Numbered from the stretch's first letter, positions 1-12,923 are shown. The stretch is 64,000 nucleotides of DNA from Parageobacillus sp. KH3-4 (GCF_022846435.1 NZ_AP025627.1:530001-594000); one strand, 5' to 3'. The notes: generated by a model from the letters alone, not told the origin. Translations and numbers: made by a program.

Positions 1-1
1 T

Positions 2-2818
<2,817 letters not shown>

Positions 2819-2848
2819 TGGTAAAAAGAAAAAGGAGGGTGAAACCGC

Positions 2849-4246
2849 ATGGCGAAAAAAGCGCCGGAAATCGGCGAATATAAGTACGGATTCGTCGATA
2901 AAGACGTATCAGTATTCCGCGCGAAACGCGGATTGACGCGGGAAGTTGTTGAAGAAATTTCCCGGATGAAAAATGAGCCGCAATGGATGTTGGAATTCCG
3001 CTTAAAAGCGTTAGATATTTTCTACAGCAAACCAATGCCGCAATGGGGCGGCGACTTATCAAGCTTGGATTTTGATGAAATTACGTATTATGTAAAACCG
3101 GCGGAAAAATCAGGACGTTCTTGGGACGAGGTGCCGCCAGAAATTAAAGCAACGTTCGATAAGTTAGGAATTCCTGAAGCGGAACAAAAATATTTAGCGG
3201 GTGTATCCGCGCAGTACGAATCAGAAGTCGTTTACCATAATATGAAAGAAGATTTGGAAAAACTTGGCGTTATTTTTAAAGATACAGACTCCGCGTTAAA
3301 AGAAAACGAAGATCTTTTCCGCGAGTATTTTGCCAAAGTCGTGCCGCCTACGGACAATAAATTTGCGGCGCTAAACTCGGCGGTATGGTCGGGTGGTTCG
3401 TTCATTTACGTGCCGAAAGGCGTCAAAGTGGATACGCCTCTGCAAGCATACTTCCGCATTAACTCGGAAAACATGGGGCAGTTTGAGCGCACGTTAATTA
3501 TCGTTGATGAAGGAGCGCACGTTCATTACGTCGAAGGATGCACCGCGCCGATTTACACAACGAACTCGCTTCATAGCGCTGTTGTTGAAATTATCGTCAA
3601 AAAAGGTGCATATTGCCGTTATACAACGATTCAAAACTGGGCGAACAACGTGTTTAACCTTGTAACGAAGCGCGCGGTTTGCGAAGAAAATGCGACGATG
3701 GAGTGGATTGACGGAAACATCGGTTCTAAATTAACGATGAAATATCCTGCTGTTATTTTGAAAGGAGAAGGCGCGCGCGGCTTGACATTATCGATCGCAA
3801 TCGCCGGAAAAGGTCAGCATCAAGATGCGGGTGCGAAAATGATTCACCTTGCGCCAAACACATCATCCACGATCGTATCGAAGTCGATTTCGAAACAAGG
3901 CGGTAAAGTGACTTATCGCGGAATGGTTCACTTTGGCCGCAAAGCGTCAGGATCGCGTTCGAACATTGAATGCGATACGCTCATTATGGATAACCAATCG
4001 ACATCCGATACGATCCCATATAACGAAATTTTAAACGACAACATTTCGCTCGAGCATGAAGCGAAAGTGTCAAAAGTATCCGAAGAGCAATTGTTCTATC
4101 TCATGAGTCGCGGCATTTCTGAACAGGAAGCGACAGAAATGATCGTCATGGGCTTTATCGAGCCGTTTACAAGAGAGCTTCCAATGGAATATGCGGTGGA
4201 AATGAACCGACTCATTAAATTTGAAATGGAAGGTAGTATTGGTTAA
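2849..4246 (+). CDS. sufB: Fe-S cluster assembly protein SufB
   Basis: Main scaffold of the SufBC2D complex, on which the nascent Fe-S cluster forms. It is 465 residues, the usual length. The beta-helix core holds a conserved VEGCTAP segment and the C-terminal [23 protein letters not shown] block shared with SufD. An AAAGGAGGGTG ribosome site precedes ATG 2849. It lies 30 bases after sufU and is the last gene of the operon; a terminator follows. Confidence 0.97.
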   Translation: MAKKAPEIGEYKYGFVDKDVSVFRAKRGLTREVVEEISRMKNEPQWMLEFRLKALDIFYSKPMPQWGGDLSSLDFDEITYYVKPAEKSGRSWDEVPPEIKATFDKLGIPEAEQKYLAGVSAQYESEVVYHNMKEDLEKLGVIFKDTDSALKENEDLFREYFAKVVPPTDNKFAALNSAVWSGGSFIYVPKGVKVDTPLQAYFRINSENMGQFERTLIIVDEGAHVHYVEGCTAPIYTTNSLHSAVVEIIVKKGAYCRYTTIQNWANNVFNLVTKRAVCEENATMEWIDGNIGSKLTMKYPAVILKGEGARGLTLSIAIAGKGQHQDAGAKMIHLAPNTSSTIVSKSISKQGGKVTYRGMVHFGRKASGSRSNIECDTLIMDNQSTSDTIPYNEILNDNISLEHEAKVSKVSEEQLFYLMSRGISEQEATEMIVMGFIEPFTRELPMEYAVEMNRLIKFEMEGSIG

Positions 4247-4337
4247 TCCTGTAACATTAAGGGTGTGTGCTCTTTCTTGAACGCCACACCCACATTCACC
4301 CTAGTTGAGCCTCTATCGATTAATCCATTTTTCCAAA

Positions 4338-4384
4338 AACCATCCATTTGCCTGTGGCGAATGGATGGTTTTCACGTTTTTTTG
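4338..4384 (+). terminator. Rho-independent terminator after sufB
   Basis: An 11-bp inverted repeat (4338-4348 with 4360-4370, core AACCATCCATT) is followed by a T run. It closes the suf operon. The rest of 4247-4448 shows no gene. Confidence 0.85.
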
Positions 4385-4448
4385 CCGCGCGTATTCCGTT
4401 GTTCTCAAATTTTTTGCAATTGTGATATGATGAAGCTAGGTGATACGT

Positions 4449-5297
4449 ATGATTTATATAGGGTTAACCGGTTGGGGAGATCACGACAGCTTATATCCCC
4501 CAGGTCTTGCGGCGAAAGATAAGCTGCAAGAATACGCCGCGCATTTTCCCACTGTAGAAGTGGATTCGTATTTTTATGCGATTCAGCCGCGGCAGAATGT
4601 CGAAAAGTGGATTCGTGAAACGCCAAATTCGTTTCGCTTTGTCGTTAAAGCGTACCAAGGAATGACGGGGCATGAACGCGGCCCGATTCCATATTCAAGC
4701 AAAGAAGAGATGTTTGCCGCTTTTTTGGACTCGATCGAGCCGTTTATCCGCTCGGGAAAACTGGCGATGGTGTTGTTTCAGTTTCCGCCGTGGTTTGATT
4801 GTCGCCGCGAACATGTAACGTATTTGCGTTGGTGCAAGGCGCAAATGAAAGAAGTTCCAGTGGCGCTTGAGTTTCGCCATCGTTCATGGTTTTCCCCACG
4901 TTTTTATGCAAAAACATTGCAGTTTATGACGGAAGAGGGATGGATTCATAGCATTTGTGATGAACCGCAGGCGGGGGAAGGCTCCGTTCCAACCGTGCTT
5001 CATCCGACTAATGCGGAAAAAACGTTGATTCGTTTGCATGGACGCAACGTATATGGATGGAATAAGGCGACAAGCGGGGAAAATTGGCGAGCTGTAAGAT
5101 ATTTATATCGATACCGTGAAGATGAATTGCGCGAATGGGTGGCGCATATTGAAACGTTAAAAACGAAGACAAATGATATTTATGTATTGTTTAACAACAA
5201 TTCCGGCGGGGATGCTGCGGATAACGCGAAGCAATTCATCCGCTTGCTTGGCATTGAGTATACGGATTTAGCGCCACGACAGCTGGATTTATTTTAG
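4449..5297 (+). CDS. yunF: DUF72 family protein (YunF-like)
   Basis: DUF72 TIM-barrel-like protein of unknown function. It begins MIYIGLTGWGDHDSLYP and carries the family's EVDSYFYAIQ and LFNNNSGGDAADNA stretches; 282 residues. A GTG at 4440 is in frame, but AGGTGA at 4438-4443 sits the right distance before ATG 4449, so that start is preferred. It heads a same-strand run yunF-yunE-yunD-yunC-yunB with short gaps. The B. subtilis counterpart is in the same neighbourhood. No function can be assigned. Confidence 0.9.
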   Translation: MIYIGLTGWGDHDSLYPPGLAAKDKLQEYAAHFPTVEVDSYFYAIQPRQNVEKWIRETPNSFRFVVKAYQGMTGHERGPIPYSSKEEMFAAFLDSIEPFIRSGKLAMVLFQFPPWFDCRREHVTYLRWCKAQMKEVPVALEFRHRSWFSPRFYAKTLQFMTEEGWIHSICDEPQAGEGSVPTVLHPTNAEKTLIRLHGRNVYGWNKATSGENWRAVRYLYRYREDELREWVAHIETLKTKTNDIYVLFNNNSGGDAADNAKQFIRLLGIEYTDLAPRQLDLF

Positions 5298-5312
5298 CAT
5301 TGGAGTGAGAAT

Positions 5313-6131
5313 ATGGAGTACGTATTGTTAGTTATTGTCGGCTTTTTAGCGGGGACGATCGGAAGTTTAGTCGGGTTGGGCGGCGGTGTGATCATTGTGC
5401 CATCTTTGTTGTTTTTAGGCGCTATACACTGGCTGCCGCACGTCACTCCGCAAGTGGCGGTCGGTACTTCGCTCGTTGTCATTATTTTTAATGGATTATC
5501 ATCGACATTGTCATATATGAAGGAGAAAATGGTTGATTACCAAAGCGGGCTTTTATTTTTTATCGGGAGCGGTCCTGGGGCGATCATTGGTGCTTGGATT
5601 AATAATAAGTTAAGCTTAGAGCATTTTTCACTATATTTCGGCCTCTTTTTAATCGCTGTATCGTTTTTTTTATCTTTCAGCAGCAATGCTTCAGCGCGCT
5701 CGCAGAGAAAGCCGTTTAAAATTACGCGCACTTATATAACGAATGAAGGGGAGACAGTGACGTATGGATATCATCCGCTCGTCGCTATTGCCATTTCTTT
5801 TGTCGTTGGCTTTTTTGGCGGAATGTTTGGCATCGGCGGCGGTTCGTTAATGGTGCCAGCAATGATGATTTTATTTTTCTTTCCTCCGCACGTCGCTGTT
5901 GCGACTTCCATGTTTATGATCTTTTTATCCTCCCTTGTTAGCTCGCTGACGCACGTTTTTATGGGAAATGTCCAATGGCTGTTTGCGCTTTCTTTAATTC
6001 CAGGTGTTTGGTTTGGAGCGAAAACGGGTGCGTTCATTAATAAACGGCTTCGCAGCAAAACGATTGTGATCGCCTTGCGCCTCGTGCTTGTTCTTTTAGG
6101 AGTCCGTCTCATTTATCAAAGCATTTCATAA
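5313..6131 (+). CDS. yunE: TauE/SafE family membrane transporter (YunE-like)
   Basis: Sulfite exporter TauE/SafE family integral membrane protein, 272 residues with about eight hydrophobic segments. The two family glycine-rich repeats are visible: GSLVGLGGGVIIVPSL near residue 20 and GMFGIGGGSLMVPAMM near residue 170. A GGAGTGAG site precedes ATG 5313, 15 bases after yunF. The family moves sulfur-containing anions or organosulfonates; the substrate here is not known. Confidence 0.92.
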   Translation: MEYVLLVIVGFLAGTIGSLVGLGGGVIIVPSLLFLGAIHWLPHVTPQVAVGTSLVVIIFNGLSSTLSYMKEKMVDYQSGLLFFIGSGPGAIIGAWINNKLSLEHFSLYFGLFLIAVSFFLSFSSNASARSQRKPFKITRTYITNEGETVTYGYHPLVAIAISFVVGFFGGMFGIGGGSLMVPAMMILFFFPPHVAVATSMFMIFLSSLVSSLTHVFMGNVQWLFALSLIPGVWFGAKTGAFINKRLRSKTIVIALRLVLVLLGVRLIYQSIS

Positions 6132-6144
6132 AGGAGGGCGCTCG

Positions 6145-7536
6145 TTGAAACGGACAGTATACGTATACCATACGAACGATGTGCACAGCCATTTTGAATA
6201 TTGGCCGAAAATTTCTCATTTTTTATGGGAACAAAGACAAAAGCATGAAAAACGCAATGAGACGATGCTGTTATTTGACATTGGCGATTTTATTGATCGC
6301 TTTCATCCGATTACGGAGGCGACAAGGGGAAAGGCCAATGTGGATTTGCTGAATGAGCTTCATTACGATGCTGTAACGATTGGTAACAATGAAGGAATTA
6401 CCCTTGATTACAATGAATTGGATACACTATACGAAAACGCGAGCTTTCCGGTGATTGTCGCCAATTTATTTAGGAAAGATGGCACGCGTCCTTCTTGGGC
6501 GCATCCGTACTACATTATTCCCATTTCCGATACATTACGCGTTGGTGTGATCGGAGTCACCGCTTATTTCACTAAATCTTACGAGCTATTGGGCTGGAAC
6601 GTGACGACACCTTTTGAGATGCTGGGAGACCTAGCCGCAGAAGTAAAGAAACAAGCCGATCTGGTTATTTTGTTATCTCATTTAGGAATCAACGATGATG
6701 AAAAAATTGCACAGACGATACCGGAAATTGACATCATTCTTGGAGGGCATACCCATCATTTATTCCCAGAGGGAAAAAGGATTAATGACACATTATTATG
6801 CGCGGCCGGAAAATATGGGAAATTTGTTGGAATAGTAAAGTTAGAAATTGAAGAAAACGACCATACGTATGAAGCGTTGGCTACTGTTGCGGATGTGGAA
6901 AGCTTTCCAGATTCAGAGCAAATGCAGCGCACTTTATCGTTATTAGAAAAGCAAAGTTTGAAAAAATTGGAATCGGAACAGGTGGCAGAACTGAAAGAAG
7001 ATCTGCCGCTGCAATGGTTTTCGCCATCTCCGTTTGCCGAACTGCTTGCTTCGGCGCTTAAAGAATGGTGTAAAGCAGAAATTGGCATGGTCAATGCGGG
7101 CGTCCTGTTAGAGCCGCTTTACAAGGGGATGGTGACAAGAAAAGATTTGCACCGCATTTGCCCGCACCCGATCAATCCTTGCAAAGTGCAGCTGCGCGGC
7201 GCGGAATTAAAGGAGATTATTTTACAAGCAAATACAGAAAGAATGAAATACTTAGAATTTAAAGGGTTTGGGTTTCGCGGCAAAGTGATGGGCCAAATGG
7301 TGTATGACGGGGTCGAACTGGAAACGGAAGCTGGAAAAGATGGTTCCGAGCATATTCGCCGTATTATGATTAACGGCGAGCCGTTAAATCCGGACCGGCT
7401 ATACGATGTAGCGACGATTGATATGTTTACGATCGGGCATTTTTATCCGCAAATCCAACGCGCTCCGAAAAAAGAATATTACATGCCGGAATTTTTGCGG
7501 GATGTTTTAGCATGGAAATTAGCGACCAGAAAATAG
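6145..7536 (+). CDS. yunD: Metallophosphoesterase, 5'-nucleotidase family (YunD-like)
   Basis: Two-domain UshA-like phosphoesterase, 463 residues. The N-terminal metallophosphatase motifs appear in order: YHTNDVHSHFE, DIGDFIDRF, GNNEG, LSHLG and GGHTHH. The C-terminal 5'-nucleotidase domain contains INPCKVQLRGAELKEI. The TTG start at 6145 follows AAAGGAGGG. There is no signal peptide, so it should act in the cytoplasm, unlike exported UshA. Substrate range is unknown. It begins 13 bases after yunE. Confidence 0.92.
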   Translation: MKRTVYVYHTNDVHSHFEYWPKISHFLWEQRQKHEKRNETMLLFDIGDFIDRFHPITEATRGKANVDLLNELHYDAVTIGNNEGITLDYNELDTLYENASFPVIVANLFRKDGTRPSWAHPYYIIPISDTLRVGVIGVTAYFTKSYELLGWNVTTPFEMLGDLAAEVKKQADLVILLSHLGINDDEKIAQTIPEIDIILGGHTHHLFPEGKRINDTLLCAAGKYGKFVGIVKLEIEENDHTYEALATVADVESFPDSEQMQRTLSLLEKQSLKKLESEQVAELKEDLPLQWFSPSPFAELLASALKEWCKAEIGMVNAGVLLEPLYKGMVTRKDLHRICPHPINPCKVQLRGAELKEIILQANTERMKYLEFKGFGFRGKVMGQMVYDGVELETEAGKDGSEHIRRIMINGEPLNPDRLYDVATIDMFTIGHFYPQIQRAPKKEYYMPEFLRDVLAWKLATRK

Positions 7537-7589
7537 GCGCACTTCCTCCCTGTATTTCATACATTGAATAGAGGAAGGAGCGTGACTTT

Positions 7590-7895
7590 ATGATGATTAG
7601 CGTAACTCCAATCACGATCGATCATTATCCGTTTATCGCCGTTTCCGTTCAATTGCCGAAAACGAATTTGCTTGCCGTAGCAAGCGAAAAAGGGTATATT
7701 ATGTGCGGTGCGCTAGATGTTGCGCTGTTGAACGAAAAATTGCGTGACCGCGGAATCGTTGCCGGAAGGGCCGTTGGCGTCCGCACCATCGAGCAATTAT
7801 TAGAGGCGCCTTTGGAATCGGTGACGCTCGCCGCAGAAGAACAAGGAATTACGGTTGGTATGAAAGGGAAAGAGGCACTCTTGAAGATGCGGTAA
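7590..7895 (+). CDS. yunC: DUF1805 protein (YunC-like)
   Basis: Small DUF1805 protein, 101 residues, containing the family's YIMCGALDVALLNEKL stretch and a C-terminal IEQLLEAPLESVT. ATG 7590 follows AGGAAGGAG. Function is unknown. It lies between yunD and yunB in the conserved yun order. Confidence 0.9.
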   Translation: MMISVTPITIDHYPFIAVSVQLPKTNLLAVASEKGYIMCGALDVALLNEKLRDRGIVAGRAVGVRTIEQLLEAPLESVTLAAEEQGITVGMKGKEALLKMR

Positions 7896-7965
7896 AAAAA
7901 TTTATAATTTGCGTTATCTCCCTTCTTTCAAGCATACATATAGCTTGTAAAGGAGGGATTTTATT

Positions 7966-8709
7966 TTGCCTAGATTTCCTGCGCGTTTGAAAAGAGGTCC
8001 GCTTCCCTTGCGATACGTATTTTTGCTGACGTTTGTTTTCTTTACGCTTGCGACTGTGGTAAGCCTTTGGATCGTTAATAAGGGGATTGAGCCAGTCTTA
8101 ATGGAAATTGCTGAAAAAGAAACGAAACGAATTGCCAATTTAGTCATTAATAATGCGGTTGAACAGCAGTTTTTAAAAGAAAACACGGAAATGAGCGACT
8201 TAATTATGGTACAGAAGGACGAAAGCGGCAAAATTGCTTCGGTAGATTTTAATACGGCTGTTGTCAATCGGATTTTGGCAAAGACAGACAATTATGTCAT
8301 GCAAAGTTTAAAAGCGGCAACAGAAGGAAAAATCGCAGAGCTTGAACTTCCTGACGCTGAACTAGAAAAAGTGGAAAATAACGGCATTATTTATTACATT
8401 CCGATTGGCCAAATTACAGATAATTCGCTTCTTGGCAATCTTGGGCCACGTGTTCCCGTTCAGTTTCAGATCATCGGCAATGTTGCATCAGATGTAACAA
8501 AAGAAATTAAGCCGTTTGGAATTAATAACGCATTAATTGAGGTCGACATTCACGTTTCCGTAGATATTCAAGTAGTGATTCCATTCGCGACAAAAGCCGC
8601 AACAGTTTCGACGGATATTCCGATCGCAATGCAGGTGATTCAAGGGGAAGTTCCGGATTTTTATAATAATGGCGGGACCAATCCGCCTTTAAGCGTTCCC
8701 GCACGTTAA
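7966..8709 (+). CDS. yunB: Sporulation protein YunB
   Basis: YunB family protein, a member of the sigma-E sporulation regulon in B. subtilis. It is 247 residues with one N-terminal membrane segment (PLRYVFLLTFVFFTLATVVS, about residues 10-30) followed by a domain outside the membrane. The TTG start at 7966 follows AAAGGAGGG. It is the last gene before the liv cassette. The exact role in spore formation is not known. Confidence 0.92.
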   Translation: MPRFPARLKRGPLPLRYVFLLTFVFFTLATVVSLWIVNKGIEPVLMEIAEKETKRIANLVINNAVEQQFLKENTEMSDLIMVQKDESGKIASVDFNTAVVNRILAKTDNYVMQSLKAATEGKIAELELPDAELEKVENNGIIYYIPIGQITDNSLLGNLGPRVPVQFQIIGNVASDVTKEIKPFGINNALIEVDIHVSVDIQVVIPFATKAATVSTDIPIAMQVIQGEVPDFYNNGGTNPPLSVPAR

Positions 8710-8794
8710 ATCATCGAGTTTCCTATCTGTATCCTTCTTTCCACCTTTGTTTTTATGTAACAATAATGAAAAATTATATATAAAAAATATTGTG

Positions 8795-8808
8795 TGTTGG
8801 CGCTTTCA
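8795..8808 (+). promoter_or_regulatory. Candidate cre (CcpA) site upstream of livK
   Basis: TGTTGGCGCTTTCA fits the consensus TGWAANCGNTNWCA with two mismatches. It lies about 95 bases before the predicted -35 of livK. Weak evidence. Confidence 0.3.
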
Positions 8809-8902
8809 TAATGCGAGATTGCTGATAAAAAACTCATATGTGATGAATGCCTTTAACTCAAAGAAAAAAACGCCTAGACGAAAAGGTTAAAATTTTGTAA
8901 TA

Positions 8903-8931
8903 TTGTATTAAATTAAAAATAGTTTTATTAT
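8903..8931 (+). promoter_or_regulatory. Predicted sigma-A promoter of the liv operon
   Basis: TTGTAT, a 17-base spacer, then TATTAT, about 100 bases before the livK start. The surroundings are very AT-rich, so other placements are possible. Confidence 0.45.
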
Positions 8932-8997
8932 TATGTTATTTACAAAAACATATAGAAAGGATGTGGGACGCGATAAGAAAATAAATACAATTAATTG

Positions 8998-9012
8998 AAT
9001 TTTACAAAAATT
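8998..9012 (+). promoter_or_regulatory. Candidate CodY box before livK
   Basis: AATTTTACAAAAATT matches the CodY consensus AATTTTCWGAAAATT at 12 of 15 positions. It lies between the predicted promoter and the livK ribosome site. CodY control of branched-chain amino acid uptake is well known in Bacillaceae. Confidence 0.5.
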
Positions 9013-9030
9013 ATTTCGGGGGGACAGATA

Positions 9031-10218
9031 ATGAAGAAAAAAAGGTTAGCTAGTGCTTTTTTATCGCTGGTCGTAACTGCCGGCATCATGGCAGGATGCG
9101 GAAATCAAAAGGATGCGAATAGTTCATCTGGCAGTGAGGGCGGAGGCGGCAATACGATTAAAATCGGAGCCAATTTGGAATTGTCTGGTGGAGTTGCTTC
9201 ATACGGCCGATCCATTGCTGAAGGGGTAGAACTTGCGTTTGAGGAAATAAATAAAGAAGGCATTAACGGAAAGGAACTCAGGCTTGTGAAAGTAGATAAT
9301 AAATCGGATGCGGCAGAGGCGACAAATGGTGCGATCAAACTGATTAGCCAAGATAAAGTGACGGCGATTATCGGGTCGGCAACAAGCACAAATACGCTTG
9401 CGCAAATCCAAGTTGCGCAAGATAACAAAATTCCGTTAATTACACCAACGGGAACAAACCCTACGATTACCAACAAGGGCGGAAAAGTAAACGAATTTGT
9501 CTTCCGGACGTGTTTCATCGATCCTTTCCAAGGAACGGTAGCCGCTAAATTCGCTATTAATGATTTGAAAGTAAAAAAAGCCGCTGTACTTATTGATACT
9601 TCAAGTGATTATTCCAAAGGGCTTGCTTCTGCTTTTAAGAAATCGTTTGAAAAAGACGGCGGCAAAATTATAGCGGAAGAAGCTTACGTGGCGAAAGATA
9701 CTGATTTCCGCGCTACGCTTACACGCATCAAATCAGCGAATCCAGAATTTATTTTCTTGCCTGGTTATTACGAGGAAGTAGGCCTTATTGTGAAACAAGC
9801 GCGTGAACTTGGCATTAATGTCCCTATTATGGGCGGCGACGGATGGGATTCTCCGAAACTAGTTGAAATTGCTGGAAAAGAAGCGCTGAACAATACGTTT
9901 ATTACAAACCATTATTCCTCGAATGACCCTGATCCGAAAATTCAAAATTTTGTAAAATCATTCAAGGCAAAATATAACAAATCTCCAGACGCGTTTAACG
10001 CGCTTGGGTATGATACGGCGTATTTCCTTGCTGACGCGATCAAACGAGCAGGGGATGTAGATCCAGAAAAGATTAAAGATGCTCTCGCTAAAACGAAAGA
10101 CCTTTCTCTTGTATCCGGAACATTGACTTTGGATAAAAATCATGATCCGGTAAAATCTGTCACGATTCTTGAATATAAGGACGGCCAGCAACAATTCAAA
10201 ACAAAAGTGAATCCATAA
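9031..10218 (+). CDS. livK: Branched-chain amino acid ABC transporter, substrate-binding lipoprotein
   Basis: Periplasmic-binding-protein type I (Leu/Ile/Val-binding family) lipoprotein, 395 residues. A lipoprotein signal peptide ends in the lipobox IMAGC, followed by a Ser/Gly-rich linker. Then comes IKIGANLELSGGVASYGR and the Leu-binding fold. ATG 9031 follows a GGGGGG site; an in-frame TTG at 8995 is unlikely. It captures branched-chain or related amino acids outside the membrane for the LivHMGF transporter encoded next. Substrate specificity is inferred from the family. Confidence 0.95.
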   Translation: MKKKRLASAFLSLVVTAGIMAGCGNQKDANSSSGSEGGGGNTIKIGANLELSGGVASYGRSIAEGVELAFEEINKEGINGKELRLVKVDNKSDAAEATNGAIKLISQDKVTAIIGSATSTNTLAQIQVAQDNKIPLITPTGTNPTITNKGGKVNEFVFRTCFIDPFQGTVAAKFAINDLKVKKAAVLIDTSSDYSKGLASAFKKSFEKDGGKIIAEEAYVAKDTDFRATLTRIKSANPEFIFLPGYYEEVGLIVKQARELGINVPIMGGDGWDSPKLVEIAGKEALNNTFITNHYSSNDPDPKIQNFVKSFKAKYNKSPDAFNALGYDTAYFLADAIKRAGDVDPEKIKDALAKTKDLSLVSGTLTLDKNHDPVKSVTILEYKDGQQQFKTKVNP

Positions 10219-10299
10219 CAATTAATGAGATGGATAGGGGGCATGTCCCCCTATTCGTGATCGTTCAGAAAAACAATATTTCCCAAGGAGAGTGCAAAT

Positions 10300-11178
10300 A
10301 TGGAGCTCGTTCAGCAGCTAGTAAACGGGATATCCCTTGGCAGCATATATGCGCTAATCGCTCTCGGATATACGATGGTGTATGGAATTGTGAGACTCAT
10401 CAATTTTGCTCATGGCGATGTGTTTATGATCGGTGCTTTTGTTGGATTTTATGCTATTACGGGCTTACATGTAGGATTTTTTCCAGCGCTTCTCATGGCG
10501 ATGGTGGTATGTGCTGTCTTAGGTGTGTGCATTGAAAGAATTGCTTATAAGCCTTTGCGAAATGCGACGAAAATCGCCGCGCTCATCACTGCGATCGGGG
10601 TGTCGCTTTTTATTGAATACGGAACTATCTATATACGTGGCGCCCAGCCAGAAGCATATCCTAGCACGTTGCTTCCAGATAAAAAAATAGAGGTATTTGG
10701 TGTAACGATCAGCAGCCAGTCATTGTGGATTTTGGCTACTTCGATTGTATTAATGATTCTCCTTCAACTTATCGTTCATAAAACGAAAATAGGAAAAGCG
10801 ATGCGTGCCGTTTCTTACGACGCAGAAGCTGCCCGCTTAATGGGAATTAATGTGGACAATACAATATCGGCAACATTTGCGATTGGATCTGCTCTAGCGG
10901 GAGCTGCTGGCGTCATTTTTGGCATTTACTATGTGAAAATTGAACCGCTGATGGGGATTATTCCAGGTTTAAAAGCTTTCGTAGCAGCTGTGTTGGGTGG
11001 TATCGGCATTATTCCAGGCGCGATGGTCGGCGGACTTGTACTTGGTGTTATTGAATCGCTCGTAAGCGGTCTCGGTTACTCTCTCTGGCGTGACGGAGTG
11101 GCTTTTATCGTTCTTATCCTTATTCTTATTTTCCGACCGTCCGGATTATTTGGTAAAAATGTAAGAGAAAAAGTATAA
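10300..11178 (+). CDS. livH: Branched-chain amino acid ABC transporter permease LivH
   Basis: LivH-type inner-membrane permease, 292 residues. It carries the family N-terminus LVNGISLGSIYALIALGYTMVYGIVRLINFAHGD (split across about residues 6-40) and the loop GINVDNTISATFAIGSALAG. ATG 10300 follows CAAGGAGAG. It is second in livKHMGF, 81 bases after livK, and pairs with LivM. Confidence 0.96.
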   Translation: MELVQQLVNGISLGSIYALIALGYTMVYGIVRLINFAHGDVFMIGAFVGFYAITGLHVGFFPALLMAMVVCAVLGVCIERIAYKPLRNATKIAALITAIGVSLFIEYGTIYIRGAQPEAYPSTLLPDKKIEVFGVTISSQSLWILATSIVLMILLQLIVHKTKIGKAMRAVSYDAEAARLMGINVDNTISATFAIGSALAGAAGVIFGIYYVKIEPLMGIIPGLKAFVAAVLGGIGIIPGAMVGGLVLGVIESLVSGLGYSLWRDGVAFIVLILILIFRPSGLFGKNVREKV

Positions 11179-11193
11179 AAGGTGGGGAGAGTA

Positions 11194-12168
11194 ATGACAA
11201 TTCGGAAACGGATAAACGGGTTTTGGCTCTCTATTGCGCTAGCGCTTGCATTTTTTGCAGTAGTTCAGCTGTTAATATCTAGGGAAATGCTCAATTCTTT
11301 TTATATTAATACATTATTTTTTATGGCGATTAATGTTATGCTAGCGGTCAGCCTTCATTTAATTATAGGGATTACAGGGCAATTTTCCATCGGACATGCC
11401 GGATTTCTTGCGGTCGGGGCCTATGCCTCGGCGATCATGACAATGAAACTGCAACTGCCGTTTTCCCTCGCTTTGCTTGTCGGCGGGATTGCTGCTGCGG
11501 TGGCGGGTCTTCTCATTGGCATTCCGACCCTTCGCCTAAAAGGGGACTATTTGGCGATCGCTACGCTTGGTTTTGGAGAAATCGTGCGAATTATTTTGCT
11601 AAATGTTGATTATGTTGGCGGCGCCAGCGGTATGACGGTAACCCACCTTACAACTTGGCCATGGGTATTCGCCTGCTTGCTTATTACCATCATCGTTATT
11701 GCAAATTTCACCAATTCTACTCATGGCCGTGCCTGCATTTCGATTCGTGAAGATGAAATCGCAGCCGATTCCATGGGGATCAATACGACGTATTATAAGG
11801 TAGTCGCCTTTGTCATCGGTTCTTTTTTTGCTGGCATTGCCGGCGGCCTTTATGCCCACCACTTTTATATTATTCAGCCGACAAATTTTGGTTTTTTGAA
11901 ATCATTTGATATTTTGATTTTTGTTGTACTCGGAGGATTAGGAAGCATGTCCGGCGCTGTCATCGCTGCAATCTTACTGACGATTGTTTCGACGTTTTTG
12001 CAAGAATATCCAGAGACGCGAATGATTATCTATAGCCTTGTGCTTATATTAGTAATGTTGTACCGTCCAAAAGGATTGCTAGGTACGCGGGAACTGACTT
12101 CGTTCTTTAAGCAGCGCAGAGCAGCTGAAGGGGGAATCGAAGATGGCAACAAGCACACTGTTGCTTAA
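11194..12168 (+). CDS. livM: Branched-chain amino acid ABC transporter permease LivM
   Basis: LivM-type permease, 324 residues from ATG 11194. GGTGGGG at 11181-11187 is placed correctly for this ATG; an in-frame GTG at 11182 lies within that site. Motifs include GQFSIGHAGFLAVGAYA and SIREDEIAADSMGINTT, which matches the EAA-like loop. Several membrane spans are visible. It overlaps livG by 26 bases. Confidence 0.95.
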   Translation: MTIRKRINGFWLSIALALAFFAVVQLLISREMLNSFYINTLFFMAINVMLAVSLHLIIGITGQFSIGHAGFLAVGAYASAIMTMKLQLPFSLALLVGGIAAAVAGLLIGIPTLRLKGDYLAIATLGFGEIVRIILLNVDYVGGASGMTVTHLTTWPWVFACLLITIIVIANFTNSTHGRACISIREDEIAADSMGINTTYYKVVAFVIGSFFAGIAGGLYAHHFYIIQPTNFGFLKSFDILIFVVLGGLGSMSGAVIAAILLTIVSTFLQEYPETRMIIYSLVLILVMLYRPKGLLGTRELTSFFKQRRAAEGGIEDGNKHTVA

Positions 12169-12922
12169 AGCGGATGGCGTTGGCATTGAATTTGGCGGTT
12201 TGAAAGCATTATCCGGTGTCAATATCGAATTACATATGGGGGAATTGGTCGGTCTCATTGGACCGAACGGGGCAGGAAAAACGACTTTTTTTAACTTGTT
12301 GACCGGTGTCTACGAACCGACGGAAGGAACGATCATGCTTGGCAATGAAAAGTTAAACGGCCTACCGCCCTACAAAATTACGCGAAAAGGAATCAGCCGT
12401 ACGTTTCAAAATATCCGTTTGTTCGGAGAGCTGTCCGTGCTTGATAATGTAAAGGTTGCGTACCATTCTCTCGCCCGCCATTCTATTTTGAGCTCGATAT
12501 TTCGCTTGCCTTCTCATTTTTCCGGCGAGAAGGAAATAGAGGAAAAGGCAATAGAGTTTTTAAAAATTTTCAAGCTGGAGCATGCAATGCATGAAAAAGC
12601 GAAGAATTTACCATACGGACAGCAGCGCCGTTTAGAAATCGCAAGAGCTCTTGCGGCACATCCAAAGCTGTTGCTGCTTGATGAGCCTGCGGCGGGCATG
12701 AATCCTCAGGAAACCCAAGAACTAATGAATTTGATCGCTTTTATAAGAGAAAAATTTCATTTGACGATTTTGCTGATTGAGCATGATATGTCTCTTGTCA
12801 TGGGAATATGCGAACGAATTTACGTGCTTGATCATGGACAACTGATTGCGCATGGGACGCCGGAGGAGATTAGGAATAATCCGAAAGTGATTGAAGCATA
12901 TCTCGGCGAGGAGGTGTCCTGA
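12143..12922 (+). CDS. livG: Branched-chain amino acid ABC transporter ATP-binding protein LivG
   Basis: ABC ATPase, 259 residues. Walker A is GPNGAGKTT, the signature is the LivG-type PYGQQRRLEIARAL, and Walker B is LLLLDEPAAGMNP followed by LLIEHDMSLVM. The insert between Walker A and the signature (RTFQNIRLF) is typical for LivG. ATG 12143 lies inside livM and shows tight coupling. Confidence 0.96.
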   Translation: MATSTLLLKADGVGIEFGGLKALSGVNIELHMGELVGLIGPNGAGKTTFFNLLTGVYEPTEGTIMLGNEKLNGLPPYKITRKGISRTFQNIRLFGELSVLDNVKVAYHSLARHSILSSIFRLPSHFSGEKEIEEKAIEFLKIFKLEHAMHEKAKNLPYGQQRRLEIARALAAHPKLLLLDEPAAGMNPQETQELMNLIAFIREKFHLTILLIEHDMSLVMGICERIYVLDHGQLIAHGTPEEIRNNPKVIEAYLGEEVS

Positions 12923-12923
12923 A

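Larger units (their letters stand above)
8710..9030. other. AT-rich intergenic regulatory region before livK
   Basis: 320 bases with no gene. It holds a likely promoter, a CodY-like box and a cre-like site (listed separately). No clear terminator for yunB is seen. Confidence 0.7.

Noticed and set aside
4261-4291. GGGTGTG/CACACCC inverted repeat after sufB as a terminator
   Set aside because: No T run follows; the stronger hairpin at 4338-4370 with a T run is the better terminator.
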